Assembly: GCA_963691655.1 (NCBI GenBank)
Contig: OY829327.1
Coordinates: forward strand, 80,054,019 to 80,118,018
Reading direction: 5' to 3'
Source: Toxonevra muliebris
Taxonomy: Eukaryota > Arthropoda > Insecta > Diptera > Pallopteridae
DNA length: 64,000 nucleotides
The notes below the pieces were generated by a model, which worked only from the letters and a program-made list of their open reading frames with translations, searched no databases and had not been told where the DNA came from. Positions within the stretch are counted from its first letter, which is position 1. Each line of letters begins with the position of its first letter. The position numbers and the translations under genes are program-made. Below, in pieces: positions 1-12,036 of this stretch.

Positions 1-2247
1 TGACTTCTGTTTTTGTTTCGTGTTTTGTGATTAAATAATACACCAAATTTTCCTTTAACATAATTTAAATAGAACAACTTCAAAATGGAAATTTAAGTTA
101 CTGTCAATAAAATTAGAAATTTAGTCAAAGGTGGCAAGCTTTCAATTTTCATTGTCAAATCCAACAAGGCTCTATCTAGGGTCTAGATAGCCCTCTATTA
201 AGTAAGATAAAATACCCGTTGATTTAATTTTTTGCTGCATTCCTCTCAACCAACACACGTCACTGTAGCTATAGAATGAACTAGTCGCTGGCAATCACAG
301 AAGGTAATTAGAGCAGTATGGGCTAGTTAAAGGTAGACCTTTTTACTGGGAATATCAAACCTTCATGCGTGAATTTTTCACTTCATAAATCTGCAAACCT
401 CCTCCATTCCTTTGCAATAATTGCACTTGTACAATACAAATGCATACAAAAATAGCTATAGCTTCTAGAATAGAACGGAGGAAAATGTTGCGGATATTTG
501 TCCTACTCACTCTATAATGGCATGCACATTCAAACTGCATTATTCATAACAACACATTTTGTGTTGAAAGTAATGAATAATTGCTCCTGAAGGAACAGAT
601 TTCTATTATTTCTAGAATAAATATTATTATTTTGCTCTACGCTACACGATATGGAAAATAAGTGAGGTAGCTAAAAAAAGAAGAAAAAATAACTTTATGC
701 GTCTAGAATTTGATGTATAGACAGATCTAAATATATAACACTACAAAAGGGACACAATTCAAAATTGAAAATTTTTCAGAAAATGATAAAAAAATTGTTT
801 TGCTTACCTATTGATACAAATTTCAGAGGCTGAATTTTTATAACGTTTTTAATGAATAAATTGAGGAATAGAAATTTGAGACAATTTAAACTTTTTTAGA
901 TGGATTATAACAGATATTTCCTAAGTTACTCGATAAGAGTTATGAGAAACTTATATTTTTTAAGTTGCCCATAACTTTTATTTACTAACAGACATTTTGA
1001 AGTTTACCCGATATCAGTTATGGGCAATTTCTACTAACCGTTATCTATCATTTCCTGACAAATTTTCAATTTCGAGTTGTGCTCTTTTTGCAGTTAGTGT
1101 GCGATATGTATGTATGTATGTACGTATTTGAATGCATATACATATACTTAAACGTAGAATGGCATCAAAAATAAATTATTGTCGTAGTCACAATTCAATT
1201 TACTTTGCTAGTTTAAACCCACACATACACACACACAAACATAGATATAATAGCAACCACCCTAGCGTTGAACTATGACTCTATTATAGTACGGTTGTTT
1301 TGTTGGTTTTTCTCAAATGAGCTTCTTGATTTCATGAACATTGGCAACATGACGGTATTAGGATACTAAAAATAGTTTAACATCTACTGCGCATTGGTAG
1401 TTTTTATAGAAGATGAATTGGTCTTTGTGGGGGTTTTTAATGCCATTGCTATGAGTGGCGCAGTAACTGTATGTGTGCTTACATTTCTTCCAAAGGATAT
1501 TTATGCTTAATGTTGTACATATGTTTGTGTGTGAGTGCGGGATTGTTTTATTTTTATAACACTACTATTATAAATTTACGTTTATTTATTAAATCACACG
1601 GCGGCAATTTATGTTCTTAGTTATGTAGGCATATGACTGTTTATGTACATAATTAATTAATTAATTTAGCAAAGCTGTTAAAGCGAGATGTAAGTGGGTG
1701 AATGTATGATTATTTCTATAATGTCATAATAAATAAGTACCTAGTTTATTTAATGTTAAAGTTAATTAATTTAACATTTCATAAATTAGTATATCATAAA
1801 TTTATATTCAAAGAAACATTTTTTCAAATTTGAATTTATATTGCAAATAAATTAAATTAATAGAAAAAGTAGTAAAGTATTATGGAATGTATAAATAATA
1901 TGGTAGAGTCTTAGACATTGAACTGACTAGAGAAAGAGAAATATTATATAGCAGCTATTTTCTGCAGGAAATTGTTGTTATATGTCTGCCATAGAAAGTT
2001 AACATTCAATGAGCTTTGATTGGACTCAAAGTGGCGTGAAAAAAATGACTCCTTGTCAGTGACTATCAGAAATGGGAGTGAAGATAGAAGAGCCTTGGGT
2101 CTTTATGCGTTTAAAATTCTAAATAAAATTTTAACGAAAACTCTCTTTTTTTCATTTTATAGCCTAAATCAATTCCTCATGAATTTTTAAGAGAGATTCT
2201 AACATTTATTGTAGATTTGAAAGGAAAACAGTTGTTGAAACTAAAAC
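1..2247. other. AT-rich non-coding stretch, no gene seen
   Basis: No reading frame here looks coding: frames are short, lack recognisable domains and have the composition of the surrounding DNA. It holds short simple-sequence patches, such as a CA-rich run near 1218-1240 and a TGTA-rich run near 1107-1130. It ends at a 12-bp sequence (2248-2259) that is duplicated on the far side of the LINE insertion that follows. Confidence 0.6.
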
Positions 2248-2259
2248 TTTTCAGGTGTA

Positions 2260-3894
2260 GGTTAGGTTAGGTAGTACTGGCTGGCCGAAGACACGCATAG
2301 ACCTTTAGGTCCTTAGCGATATCAGATAGGAGTCCTAGGAATTATTTATCGAGTGTATATTTAGCGAGTGTACATGTCATTTAAGATGCGAGTGTGGTTA
2401 GTAAACTTTAAAAGACAGTCCACCCTCAGTTTAGCGACCTCGTTCAGACCCTCAAACTGTGGAGCTCCTAAGTACGTTAATCGAGTTCTAGTGAGCGCGG
2501 GACAGTAGCAAAGAAGATGTTCTACAGTTTCCCTCGCATCTTGCTCCATACATTTCCTGCAATTATCATTGCCGGTTAGTTTTAATTTAAGAGCGTGCGT
2601 TGCCACCAAACAATGGCCAGTTAGTACTCCAATTGCTGTTCTGCAGTCCTTACGATATAACAGATTTTGCGTACCTCTCGCTGTAGGGGTCACACATGAC
2701 TTTAACGATTTTACATGTGGGTATATTTCTCCACTTAGCTATTGCTTTCTTTCACATGCGTGCTTCTAGATTACAATTAGCTACTTGCAGAGGCATCAGT
2801 ACTTCGCTGATTTGATCCTCCGGCAGCTTAGTACCTATTATCGCGATTTTGTCTACAATCTCATTTCCATCTATGCCTTTGTGACTAGGTACCTAATAGA
2901 TACGCATCCTACGCTTATTAGTCAGTTTCTCCATTGCTGCCCTGCACTGAAGAACACTTTTGGATGATGTCCAGTGTGATGTCAACGCTTTTATAACTGA
3001 TTGACTATCTATATTTATATATGTTTATTGTTGAGTTGATCGTGGCAATACTGTTTGCAATCTTCGCAGCCTTCCTAGCTGCAAATATTTCTGCCAGGAA
3101 TATGCTGCAGTAATCAGGAAACCTGAAGGGCTTTCTGATGTTTAGCTCACCACAGTAAGCAACAGCGTCCATCCCCTCAACCATTATTGGGCCATCCGTG
3201 AAAATATTGAAGGATTTGAGTTCTAGTTCCATACCCTTACGCCAGCCCTCCTGTTCAATAACAGCTTTTATCCTCTTTCCAGAGCTCAATTTAGGGATCA
3301 CGTAATCTGAATCAGATGTGTTCCGACTAATTGAGCTATGTCCGAAGGATCTATAGCATAGATGTCTAGTAACCCGATTTTGCAGCCCGATTTTCTACTA
3401 AGAGATCAATTTGAGGCAGATTGAGAATAGCTTCAAGAGCTGCCGTTGGAGTTGTTCTCATAGCTCCCGTGATACATAGCGTGGACAGCCGCTGAACCTT
3501 TTCCAAAGCTTGATATACGTTTTCTTTTTAGTTATAGTCCACCATACCAAAACACCGTAGAGCAGTATAGGTCTAACAATGGCAGTGTAGCACCAATGCA
3601 TAAGAGAGGGTGAGAGACCCCATGTGCTTCCAAGCATCTTTTTGTATGCGTACAGAGCATTGGTTGTCTTCTTCACTCTCTCTTCAATATTAAGTTTCCA
3701 TAGCAATTGGCTGTCCACAACTACCCCTAGATATATGGTATAGATTTTTAGAGTCAATTTGATGTTGTTTAAACTTGGTGGCGTCCATGCGGGGATCTTG
3801 TACCTTCTTGTAAAAAGTACTAAGTCCGTTTATCCGTATTTACGCCTAACCCGGCACTGGTCGCCCAGTTGTTAATGGTCTTGAGAGTGTCGCT
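2260..3894 (-). mobile_element. 5'-truncated non-LTR retrotransposon (RNase H-bearing, I/LOA/R1/Jockey-like)
   Basis: Read on the minus strand this is the 3' part of a LINE ORF2, now broken into several frames. Positions 3757-3458 encode the reverse transcriptase thumb region, with YLGVVVDSQLLWKLNIEER followed by an HWCYTAIVRPILLYG block, typical of fly non-LTR elements. Positions 3301-3005 resemble an RNase H domain (FTDG at its start, later a SIFLAEIFAARKA block). Positions 2693-2361 give the C-terminal cysteine cluster, CRKCMEQDARETVEHLLCYC. The catalytic palm of the RT is missing, so the copy is 5'-truncated. The 3' end on the left is a short CCTAAC repeat. A 12-bp direct repeat TTTTCAGGTGTA flanks it at 2248-2259 and 3895-3906, which I read as the target-site duplication. 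Clade assignment is inferred and uncertain. Confidence 0.85.
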
Positions 3895-4020
3895 TTTTCA
3901 GGTGTAATGTTTTACTTATTTATTATTTATCAAGAGCACACTATAATTCAGAATAGGCGTCCATAAACAAGTTTTCGAAATAAATAATTATTTGGCTTCA
4001 AAATCATAACTTACTGTTTT

Positions 4021-4535
4021 GCAGGGTCGCTGATTACAAATCTGCAATAAGATTTATAAAATTAAAAATGGCGGATCCAGAATGGCTGGCGAATTTTTAA
4101 AAATTAATCGGATTCGTTTAAAACTCATTACTCGAGGGTTTCTGGGTCGCTGATTACAAATCTGACATCGGGTTTTCAAAACTCAAATGGTCGACCATTT
4201 TTAAAGTTAATCAGATGCGCTTGAAACTAGCTACTTGGGTATTATCAAGGTCGCTGAATACAAATCTCACGTTAAATTTGTAATCAGTGGCCCCAAAAAT
4301 TCTCTAGTACAAGTTTCAAGCGAATCCGATCAATTTTTTTAAATTCTTCTACCATATTGGATCCACCATTTTGAAATTTCAAAATCTGATACCAAATTCG
4401 TAATCAGCGATCCCGAAAACCCCCAAGTAACTGATTTCAAGTTAAGCAGATGAATTTTATAAAAAATTTCCGCCATATTGGTTCTGCCATTTTGAATTTT
4501 AAGAAACTGACATCCGATTCGTAATCAGTATACTT
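4021..4535. repeat. Inverted (foldback) array of about 110-bp units, GGTCGCTGA family
   Basis: Units starting GGGTCGCTGATTACAAATCT occur in forward orientation near 4024, 4145 and 4250, then the same unit appears reverse-complemented (GTAATCAG-GATCCCGAAAA style) near 4290, 4400 and 4520. The array is therefore palindromic around about 4270. Each unit also carries a CCATATTGG-TCCACCATTTT block. No open frame is convincing. The layout fits a foldback-type non-autonomous element or a rearranged satellite. The same unit head recurs at 9.3-10.0 kb and 48.66 kb. Confidence 0.7.
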
Positions 4536-7500
4536 TTCCTATTAGAATCGCCAAAAAAGACGTTTTCAAACGTTAAAAACCGACGAAACTCGCATAGCTC
4601 AAGCCAACAGAAGGGGCGGAGAACATTTTAAAGAATCACGTACAGCGGAAAAAAGGCCGAATCAGAGCATCTAAAGATGTTGACAGAAATTGCAGAGAGA
4701 TGGCTATCTAAAAGTAATTTGCAAGAAAAAATCATTTCCTTAAACGCGTTATTCTTAAAATGATGTTTTTTGAAATAGTAGGACTGATCTCTTGAGTTTT
4801 ATTGAACTGATTTTGAAAAACCAAAATTCGTTTGATTTGTTATCATTATGGATATAAGTGAAACCTCAAAAATTGGAATATTCCTTCCCACTTTTTTTCT
4901 ATAAGAGAGATTCCAATTAAGAATATCTGCTTTTTCGTTTTTTGGAGAAAAAAGATCATAAAAAAGGGAAGAGGAAAGTTTCACTTTTTTGAGATTTCAC
5001 TTATAGAGAAATGTCTAGGGAACAAAATCTTGTTTAGTTTTTGTCTTTATCTTTATTAGGAAGCTCGGAATTCATCCTACCACCTAAAATTAACTTTTTT
5101 GGAGATGCCCTCTAAATTTTTTTTTGTTCTTCAATAAAATATTTAAAATATCTCTAAGCATTTCTGTAATAATATTTCATAGTTTCTTTAAAAAAAACCC
5201 CTAAAAAGCCAAGTTTTTCTCCAATTTTAAACTGGAATGTCCCCTTAACCCATTATCGACGAATAATCGAAATCGTTGAGATAACTTCATGATTTTTTAT
5301 GTGGCAACTATTGAAAACCCACTGATCATTTTTAGCCAATTGAGAAAATTTTAGAATGTCTAGGTTATGAAGGACAGTCTGTTGTGGAAAAGCAACAACG
5401 GTACACCTGGAATATTTCAAATGGTTAAATCAATCAGATAGTCTTTAGTATTACATTTTGGTATTTTATTAACACAAATATTATTGTTAAAAAAAATAAA
5501 AAAATATTTTAATAATTTTACGAGACATTTTAAAAAATGAATTTTTTTAGGTAAAAGCGCAGGTGTAAAATTATAAAAATATAAAATTAATAAAATTAAA
5601 AGAAAAATTGTGAAGCCAAGAGTTCAAATTAACATTTAAATAAATACTTAAATGGGATACGCATAATTTTATCTATTTTACAAATGCTTGAAGTTGGTGT
5701 TGCGAAAACGCAACGGCAGACGAAAATGGGTTAATAATAAAAAGGTAATTTTAGCTAACATATTAAAAAAAGAGAGTGCAAAAAGGAAACAAATTTACAA
5801 ATCCCTTTAATAATAATAATGGAGTGAATTGATAGAAATTAAAATCAAAAGTCACCTCGATGTTGTGTGACGTTTCATAGTATGAGTGAGTTTATAAGTG
5901 TGCGTTTTTTTTATATATTTTACTTTGTGCCCAAAAGTATGCAACACATGATTTCTGTATCAAAAATGGTTTACATATCAATAGAATAGTGGAATATATC
6001 AAAAATTGTTTTATTTATTGTATTGTAATGCATAGTTTAGTTTAGTTTAAAGTATATGATTTCCTAATTGAAATTGTAAAATAATATCAATATTTCACTA
6101 TGTAGACGTGCCAAAAGCAAAGAAAGTGCATTGAAAAGGAAAATAAAAATTTTTAAAAAACCCTATGGTTGCACTTTTTAAAACATCAAAACGAAAACTT
6201 TTATAATGAAGTAAACATGTTAGGGTTTTTTACTTTTATTATAAAATTAGTGCTAAAGAAAGATTGAAATAAGTCCTGAAACAATTTTCTTAATTTTGGG
6301 AATTATTTTTTTTTTTTTTTTATATATTTTACTGGGGAGTTATTTCAATGAGCCACCTTAACCTATCATTTCTGAAAAAAGTTTTAAAAAATATTTTAAA
6401 ATAGGAAATTCGAAACATTTTTAATAATTTTTTCATGACATAAAAACTCTCAACGATTATAAACGAGACGTTAAAAATTTAAAAGTCATTTTTCTGGACA
6501 TTGCTGAAATTTGGTCTGAGTGACTGAGAAAAGGCAAAAACGGGGACACAATCTATATGAAAATATGATTTGTAAAAGGGTATTCAGGTAAAAGGAGTGT
6601 TTCCAATTTCAAATACGCAGAAGCTCACAAGGTCAGTTTTTATTCTAATTATAGTTTGTAATGTTATAAATTTCGAAAGGAAAAAGGTTAACTACTTAGA
6701 TCTTTTTCATGTGAAGCACTGTGTTATTTTCACCCAAAATACTTTGTTCTACAGAGCACATAAAAATTAAATTTCAAAACAATCAAAACATAAATAATAA
6801 AACATAAAGTAAATATAGAATTGGAATAACTTACAATATTAAATAAACAATCAAATAAACTGCGGAAAAAAGCTAATTGTATAATTAATAGATTAAATTA
6901 ATCAAATAATCAATAAACAAAATAAACACGTATTTAATCATTGCCCGGCCGAGAAATCAAAACAATTCAGAATAAAGCAATGAAAAGTGAAGGCATTTTA
7001 AAAGTGATTAAATATGTAATCAAATAATCAATCACTTGAAAAACTTTTACTAATTTTATAAATTTATACTTTTCAGCACTAAATTATTGCATAAAGCAAA
7101 ACAAAGCGCCAATCATTACGTCTGGTATATATCAACATAACGGTTTTGTGGGTAAACAAAAATTAGATTTTAATAATTTGGATGAAGAAAAATTAGAAAC
7201 TAAATGGTTTGGTATTGATATTAGATTGTAGTGCACAATGAGTATATGATGAAATGTCACGTAGGGTTAGTTTAGCAAACTCATACTTATTTTAGTTAAA
7301 AGGGTCATACTTACCGGCAAACATTTAAAATACAAGAATAGAAACATACTTACAACTAATATGAAAAATATTTTTGCATGCCCTTTTGGGCAAATTTATT
7401 TCTGCATATCCTTTAAGTATCTATAGTGTGTGTTTCGAGTAGGGTAAAGTGGCATATGCTGCTCTTATGGAATCAATTCTTTCTTTTATTTTAAAGAAGA

Positions 7501-9321
7501 TTTATTACCTTGGCAATATTGTCGCAGCTTAAATTCATTAAAAATATTTGTTCTTTTCGATTTATTTTTTTACTTTTGTTATGTAAAAATTTCTTTTACA
7601 TTTTGCAAATTTATTTTAAGCAGATAGCAAATACGTTTGTATTAAATACTTACAACTTAAACATATAATGTAGAAATTTTAGGTTGTTCTTTTTTTAAAG
7701 ACAACTTAAAAGTCCTCAAGTCAAAATATAAATAAATATATATTGAGTTGATGTAGTATTGCAGATGATTATAAAATCAATATATGCAAATTTTGCATTC
7801 AAATTTTCTATAGTTAGATATCAAGAGCTTAAGTGTCCATGTACAAGCACTAGTGGATTCAGATATTTCCAAAGGGGGGCCAGTGTTACTTTTTCATCAA
7901 TTTAAATATTTGTTTGCATATATAACCAAAATGTATGAGTTTTTCCAACGGTAAAGAAAAGTTTTATCCTCAAATCTTCCCTCCTCCTCTCCCTCACCCC
8001 TAGGATCCTCTAGATTCTATTGAATACTTTCACAAAAGTGAATGTCTTTTTAAATAGAGTTTTTGTTTGCTTCATTTCTTTTTAGATTTATTCTAATTGA
8101 ATTTTACCCCCCACATATTTGCTAATATATTTTTATCTCTTTGTAGGATGCAAATCTAAGTTATTCAATACAAATCGATTGTATTTTTTAATTCAATTAG
8201 TTATGCTTAATATATTTTACTAATGTTGCGTAGATATGACAATGAATGAATACTAAATTAAGTACAAAACAACGTGACTTATTTATAGGATATAAATTTA
8301 AAAGAAGAATTTTCACAATCATTCGTTTAATATGATTTATTTTCTATAAAATATTTATATAGAAATGCTAGCTATTTTAGAATTATATCGATTTACATTA
8401 TTAGGAAATTTTGGAATGAGTATTATTGTTTGTGAGTCGGTATTTCAATGAATTTTTGAATTTGTATATTTATTTTAGGAATTGCGTTACGCTTCAATTT
8501 TAAAAACTCAATTTAAAATCGAAAAATTCTTTTATCAAGATGAAATATTTCAGTTCTCATAGAAAATATTATGGAGAATTTTTCGTGGCGATGACTTTTT
8601 TTCCTTAGATCTGAATCATTTGAGTCTGAGTTTCTTTTTAGTTTTTCTTTTGGAAAATCTAAGAGTGTCATTCGATGTATTAGCTTATTGTATAAGTTGA
8701 ATAAGTTGAACAATTAGCATCAATTTTTATAAGTCATAAATATTTTAAAAAAGTTTACTTCGAAAATCGTCCAAAAATTCAATCAAAATTTACGGTTGTG
8801 TGTCGAGGTTAGTCTGTGTGAGAGATATCGAATTTAAATTCAGTTTTAAATAAAGTAGCCAATAAAAAACGAAAATTTATTTCATAAAAAAAAACAACTC
8901 CCATCTTCATCATTATTTTTCGTTTTACTTTTTTCTAATGCTTCACAGCTTCTAACGCGCCATCTGGTGGTAAAAAAAATTCCCAATAATATTATTAAAA
9001 ATTTCTTATTTTATTTTCTTTCAAATAAGTCTAAATTTATAAAGATCCGATAATAGTTTTTGTTTTTTAATAATTTTAAAACTTTTCAAACTCAGTTCGA
9101 GGATGAAGATTTCAATTGAAAAATAAAATTTATAACTTTATTTATGTAGAAAAATTGCTCAGTTGAATTTCCTCTTATAATGCCTGAAATCAAAATACAT
9201 GTCGAAAGAATGTGTCACACAGTATTATTAGTATTAGGCATCCAAGAAAACAAACAGAAATAAAAATTAGACACTGGTAGTTTTGTTTTTCAATAACACA
9301 GCCAGATAAAAAAAAATGTTT
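4536..9321. other. AT-rich non-coding stretch
   Basis: No coding signal was found. Reading frames are short and low-complexity. The only structured segment is a dispersed repeat at 5818-6218, listed separately. A C-rich patch occurs near 7976-8002. Confidence 0.55.
5818..6218 (+). repeat. Dispersed repeat, copy 1 (partner at 41062-41446)
   Basis: About 380 bp align by eye, in the same orientation, with 41062-41446. Shared blocks include CATAGTATG, GTATGCAACACAT, GCATAGTTTA and ATGTAGACGTGC, and both copies end near CTTTTATAATGAA. Copy 1 has an extra stretch of roughly 40 bp near 6150-6190. No terminal repeats or coding frame were found, so the class is unknown. Confidence 0.7.
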
Positions 9322-9992
9322 TTTCGGGTCTGGAGGTCAGGCCATGTTTACTACATGGGGATCGCTGAATCCTAATCCGAGGTCCAAAAAACCCCAGTAC
9401 GTTAAGGTTCTGACATAACCTCAAAAGACCTCATGAAATTTTTTTTCGAACCCGGGGGTTATACCATGTTTATGACATATTTTTGGGGTCGCTGAATCCG
9501 AATCCGAGGTCTAAAAAACCCCAGCTTGCCAGGTTTTCAATATAATCTAATAACCATAATTCCTTGTTATCTAAGCTAAGTAGAAAACCTGACATACTGG
9601 GGTTTTTTGGACCTCGGATTCAGCGACCCCAAAAATATATAGTAAGCATGGTCTGGTCACCGGGATCGAAAATAAATGAATGAGATTTTTTGAGGTTATG
9701 TCAGGACCCTGTCGTACTGAGGTTTTTTGACTTCGGATTCGGATTCAGCGATCACAAAAATATATAATAAACATGGTCTGGTCATCGGGGTCGAAAAAAA
9801 ATGCATGAGGTTTTTTGAGGTTATGTCAGAACCCTGACGTACTGAAATTTTTTTGGCCTCGGATTCGGATTTGGCGACCACAAAAATATATAATAAACAT
9901 GGTCTGATCTCTAGATCGGAAAAAAAAATTTTTATGAGATTTTTTGAGGTTATGTCGGACCTCGGATTCGGATTCAGCGACCCCAAAAAGTC
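9322..9992. repeat. Inverted array of about 125-bp units, GGTCGCTGA family
   Basis: Two forward units (about 9322-9445 and 9446-9535) carry GGTCGCTGAATCCGAATCCG, then AAAAAACCCCAG, then GACATAACCTCAAAAGACC. After a hinge near 9536-9590 bounded by AGGTTTTC and GAAAACCT, three and a half units follow reverse-complemented to about 9992 (AGCGACCCCAAAA, TTTTTTGAGGTTATGTC). A 96-residue minus-strand frame at 9696-9986 is only a read-through of the repeats. It is related to the arrays at 4.0-4.5 kb and 48.66 kb. Confidence 0.8.
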
Positions 9993-10159
9993 GAAAAAAC
10001 TTTTTTTTTGTGTGGCTTTGTAATTTTAATTTTTGACTAACTGCATAATCTTGTCTCTTCCAGAAAAAAATTATTGAAATGTAGCATTATTGATTTTAGG
10101 GCGAGACTGCTCGAGAAACTACAAGATCGAGATAAAGGAAAACGTATAATAGAATAGTT

Positions 10160-10765
10160 TATAGGATAGAAAGTCTCTCTTTGAGTCAAAAACGTTTGCT
10201 CTACGTCTTTCGTTTCAACGACCAGGAGTAACCAGCCAGCCTATTCTTCCTATTTCCTAGTACAATCGTTCACCTTGCCTATATTTTCCGGAAAGAAATT
10301 CAAATGTAAGTACAGAAAGTGGATTTTTATCGACATGTTACAGCCAATTTTTTCGTATGAACTCAAATATTCGTTCACGACTTCAACATGATCACGGCTC
10401 CAAGGAACTTCTCACACAATGCCATGAAATTCTACCATGCTCGTCTTTCCACTTCATTCAACTTGCACCCGAATTTCTCATCTCGCATAAGTTTCCGGTT
10501 CTGAGGCCAACTCATTTCTTCCTCACAAATTTAAACAGAGCACTGAAACTTTCTATGATGGAGCTTGTTCGGAAACAACCTTCTTTTGTTAGTAAAGGCA
10601 TAGTGATAACACCGTCAAGCAAATGAAAAACGTTTTTAAGGGAAGAGATGAAGCTCTATCAACATGCTTGCTGATTACTGCTGATTGTTGAAATGAGAGA
10701 GATCAAGCAAATATTTTTGACTCAAAGAGCACTTTCTAGTCATTTATTAACTTTCTATCCATCTT
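10160..10765. mobile_element. Inverted-repeat element of about 600 bp (MITE-like)
   Basis: The left arm begins GGATAGAAAG and contains TTTGAGTCAAAAACGTTTGC, then GTTTCAACGACCAGGAGTAA. The right end (about 10660-10765) is its imperfect reverse complement, with GCAAATATTTTTGACTCAAA and CTTTCTATCC at the outer edge. Arms are about 90 bp with small indels. An 89-codon plus-strand frame at 10357-10626 lies inside but matches nothing I recognise. The family is not identified and no clear target duplication was found. Confidence 0.6.
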
Positions 10766-12034
10766 TTAAGTAAAAAAAAATTCATTCAACTCGACATTAA
10801 TTTTGCTTCCAAAATTTTGTATTGCAAAAAAAATCTTCAAGATCTAATCATATCGTAAAAACATCGCTCAAGCAGAAAAAATTTAAAAAAAAAACGAGAA
10901 ATCGCAAATACTTTCAACTGCAGTTTCGGCAGTTTTCATTTCAACAAAATGAACAAAACATGGTTGGAAAGGACTGTTTTTTCACTTTGTAAATCGGATA
11001 AAAATTAGCAAAGTTATGAGCGATTGTTCGCATGAACCTACCCAAAAACGATTTTTTGGGGGTGTATAAGAAATTTCTTCTATACCATTTTTCTTAGGAT
11101 TGCAATTTGTGCTAGGTCTCTATAAAAGTGCCTGGAGTTTTTTTTCACACCATGAAATCGATTGGAAAGAAATCAATCGAGGAGTTATTTAAGTTGAAGA
11201 CACTGTAAGGGGAAAAGAAGAAAAGAGAACATTAATAGCAAAGAGCTTTCCGCTCAGACCCTTGAGGGACTCAACTAGTTCAGCTTAACATATTAGGGAT
11301 AGAGTTTACACGCAAAATACAGACTACTATTGAACAAAAATTGAGCTGAAATGAGTTGCCTAGCTCTGAAGGTGAACTTAAGCTGGTCTTTAAGCTTATG
11401 AAGTATATATCTATGCTCTCGTAAAGTCTAACGAAAAAAAAATTATTATAACTTTGTGTGGATTGATACTGCTGCTGAAATGATTTCCTTAAGCTATTTG
11501 TAATCTAGGAGATTTTTTTTTAAGTTGGAGAAAATTGATGAAATAATAATGTATTAAATGTTACTCATACGTCATGAGGTACCATTTCCAAATACATGGT
11601 TTAAAATATTTTCTAAATAATTGAGAGCTTATGTGTACTTAGATATTATTATAGATTAAAGGCTTGGTTTTGAACCATTTATTGCTTGTTATAAAATTAA
11701 TTTAATTAGTGAACATATTTGATACACAAGTGTCTCATTCATTAGTGATTGAAATAATTTTTCTTTTGTTTACTACATAGTTAAGCAGGTATAAATAGTT
11801 TGTCGGCATTATAAAGAGCCACTAGGAAACGTGAGAATATGAATTAACTGTTTATATGTTCTAATTATACAATCCATATAATTGTGGATTTCTATGTCAA
11901 GAAACTTAATTAATTCTCATTTCTCTTACCTACATTCAAAAAAAAATCTTTTAAATTATTGCAAAATTAATTAATCTATTTTTTTTTGCTAACTATTTTT
12001 GGAAACTGTAACGTCCCATTGACAAATTACCATA
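10766..12034. other. Non-coding stretch, no feature recognised
   Basis: AT-rich sequence with several A or T runs. No exon, repeat structure or transposase similarity was seen. Confidence 0.5.
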
Positions 12035-12036
12035 TA

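Noticed and set aside
9696..9986. 96-codon minus-strand frame with internal repeats
   Set aside because: Produced by reading through the 125-bp inverted-array units; the repeat of PCLLYIFV-like segments mirrors the DNA units.
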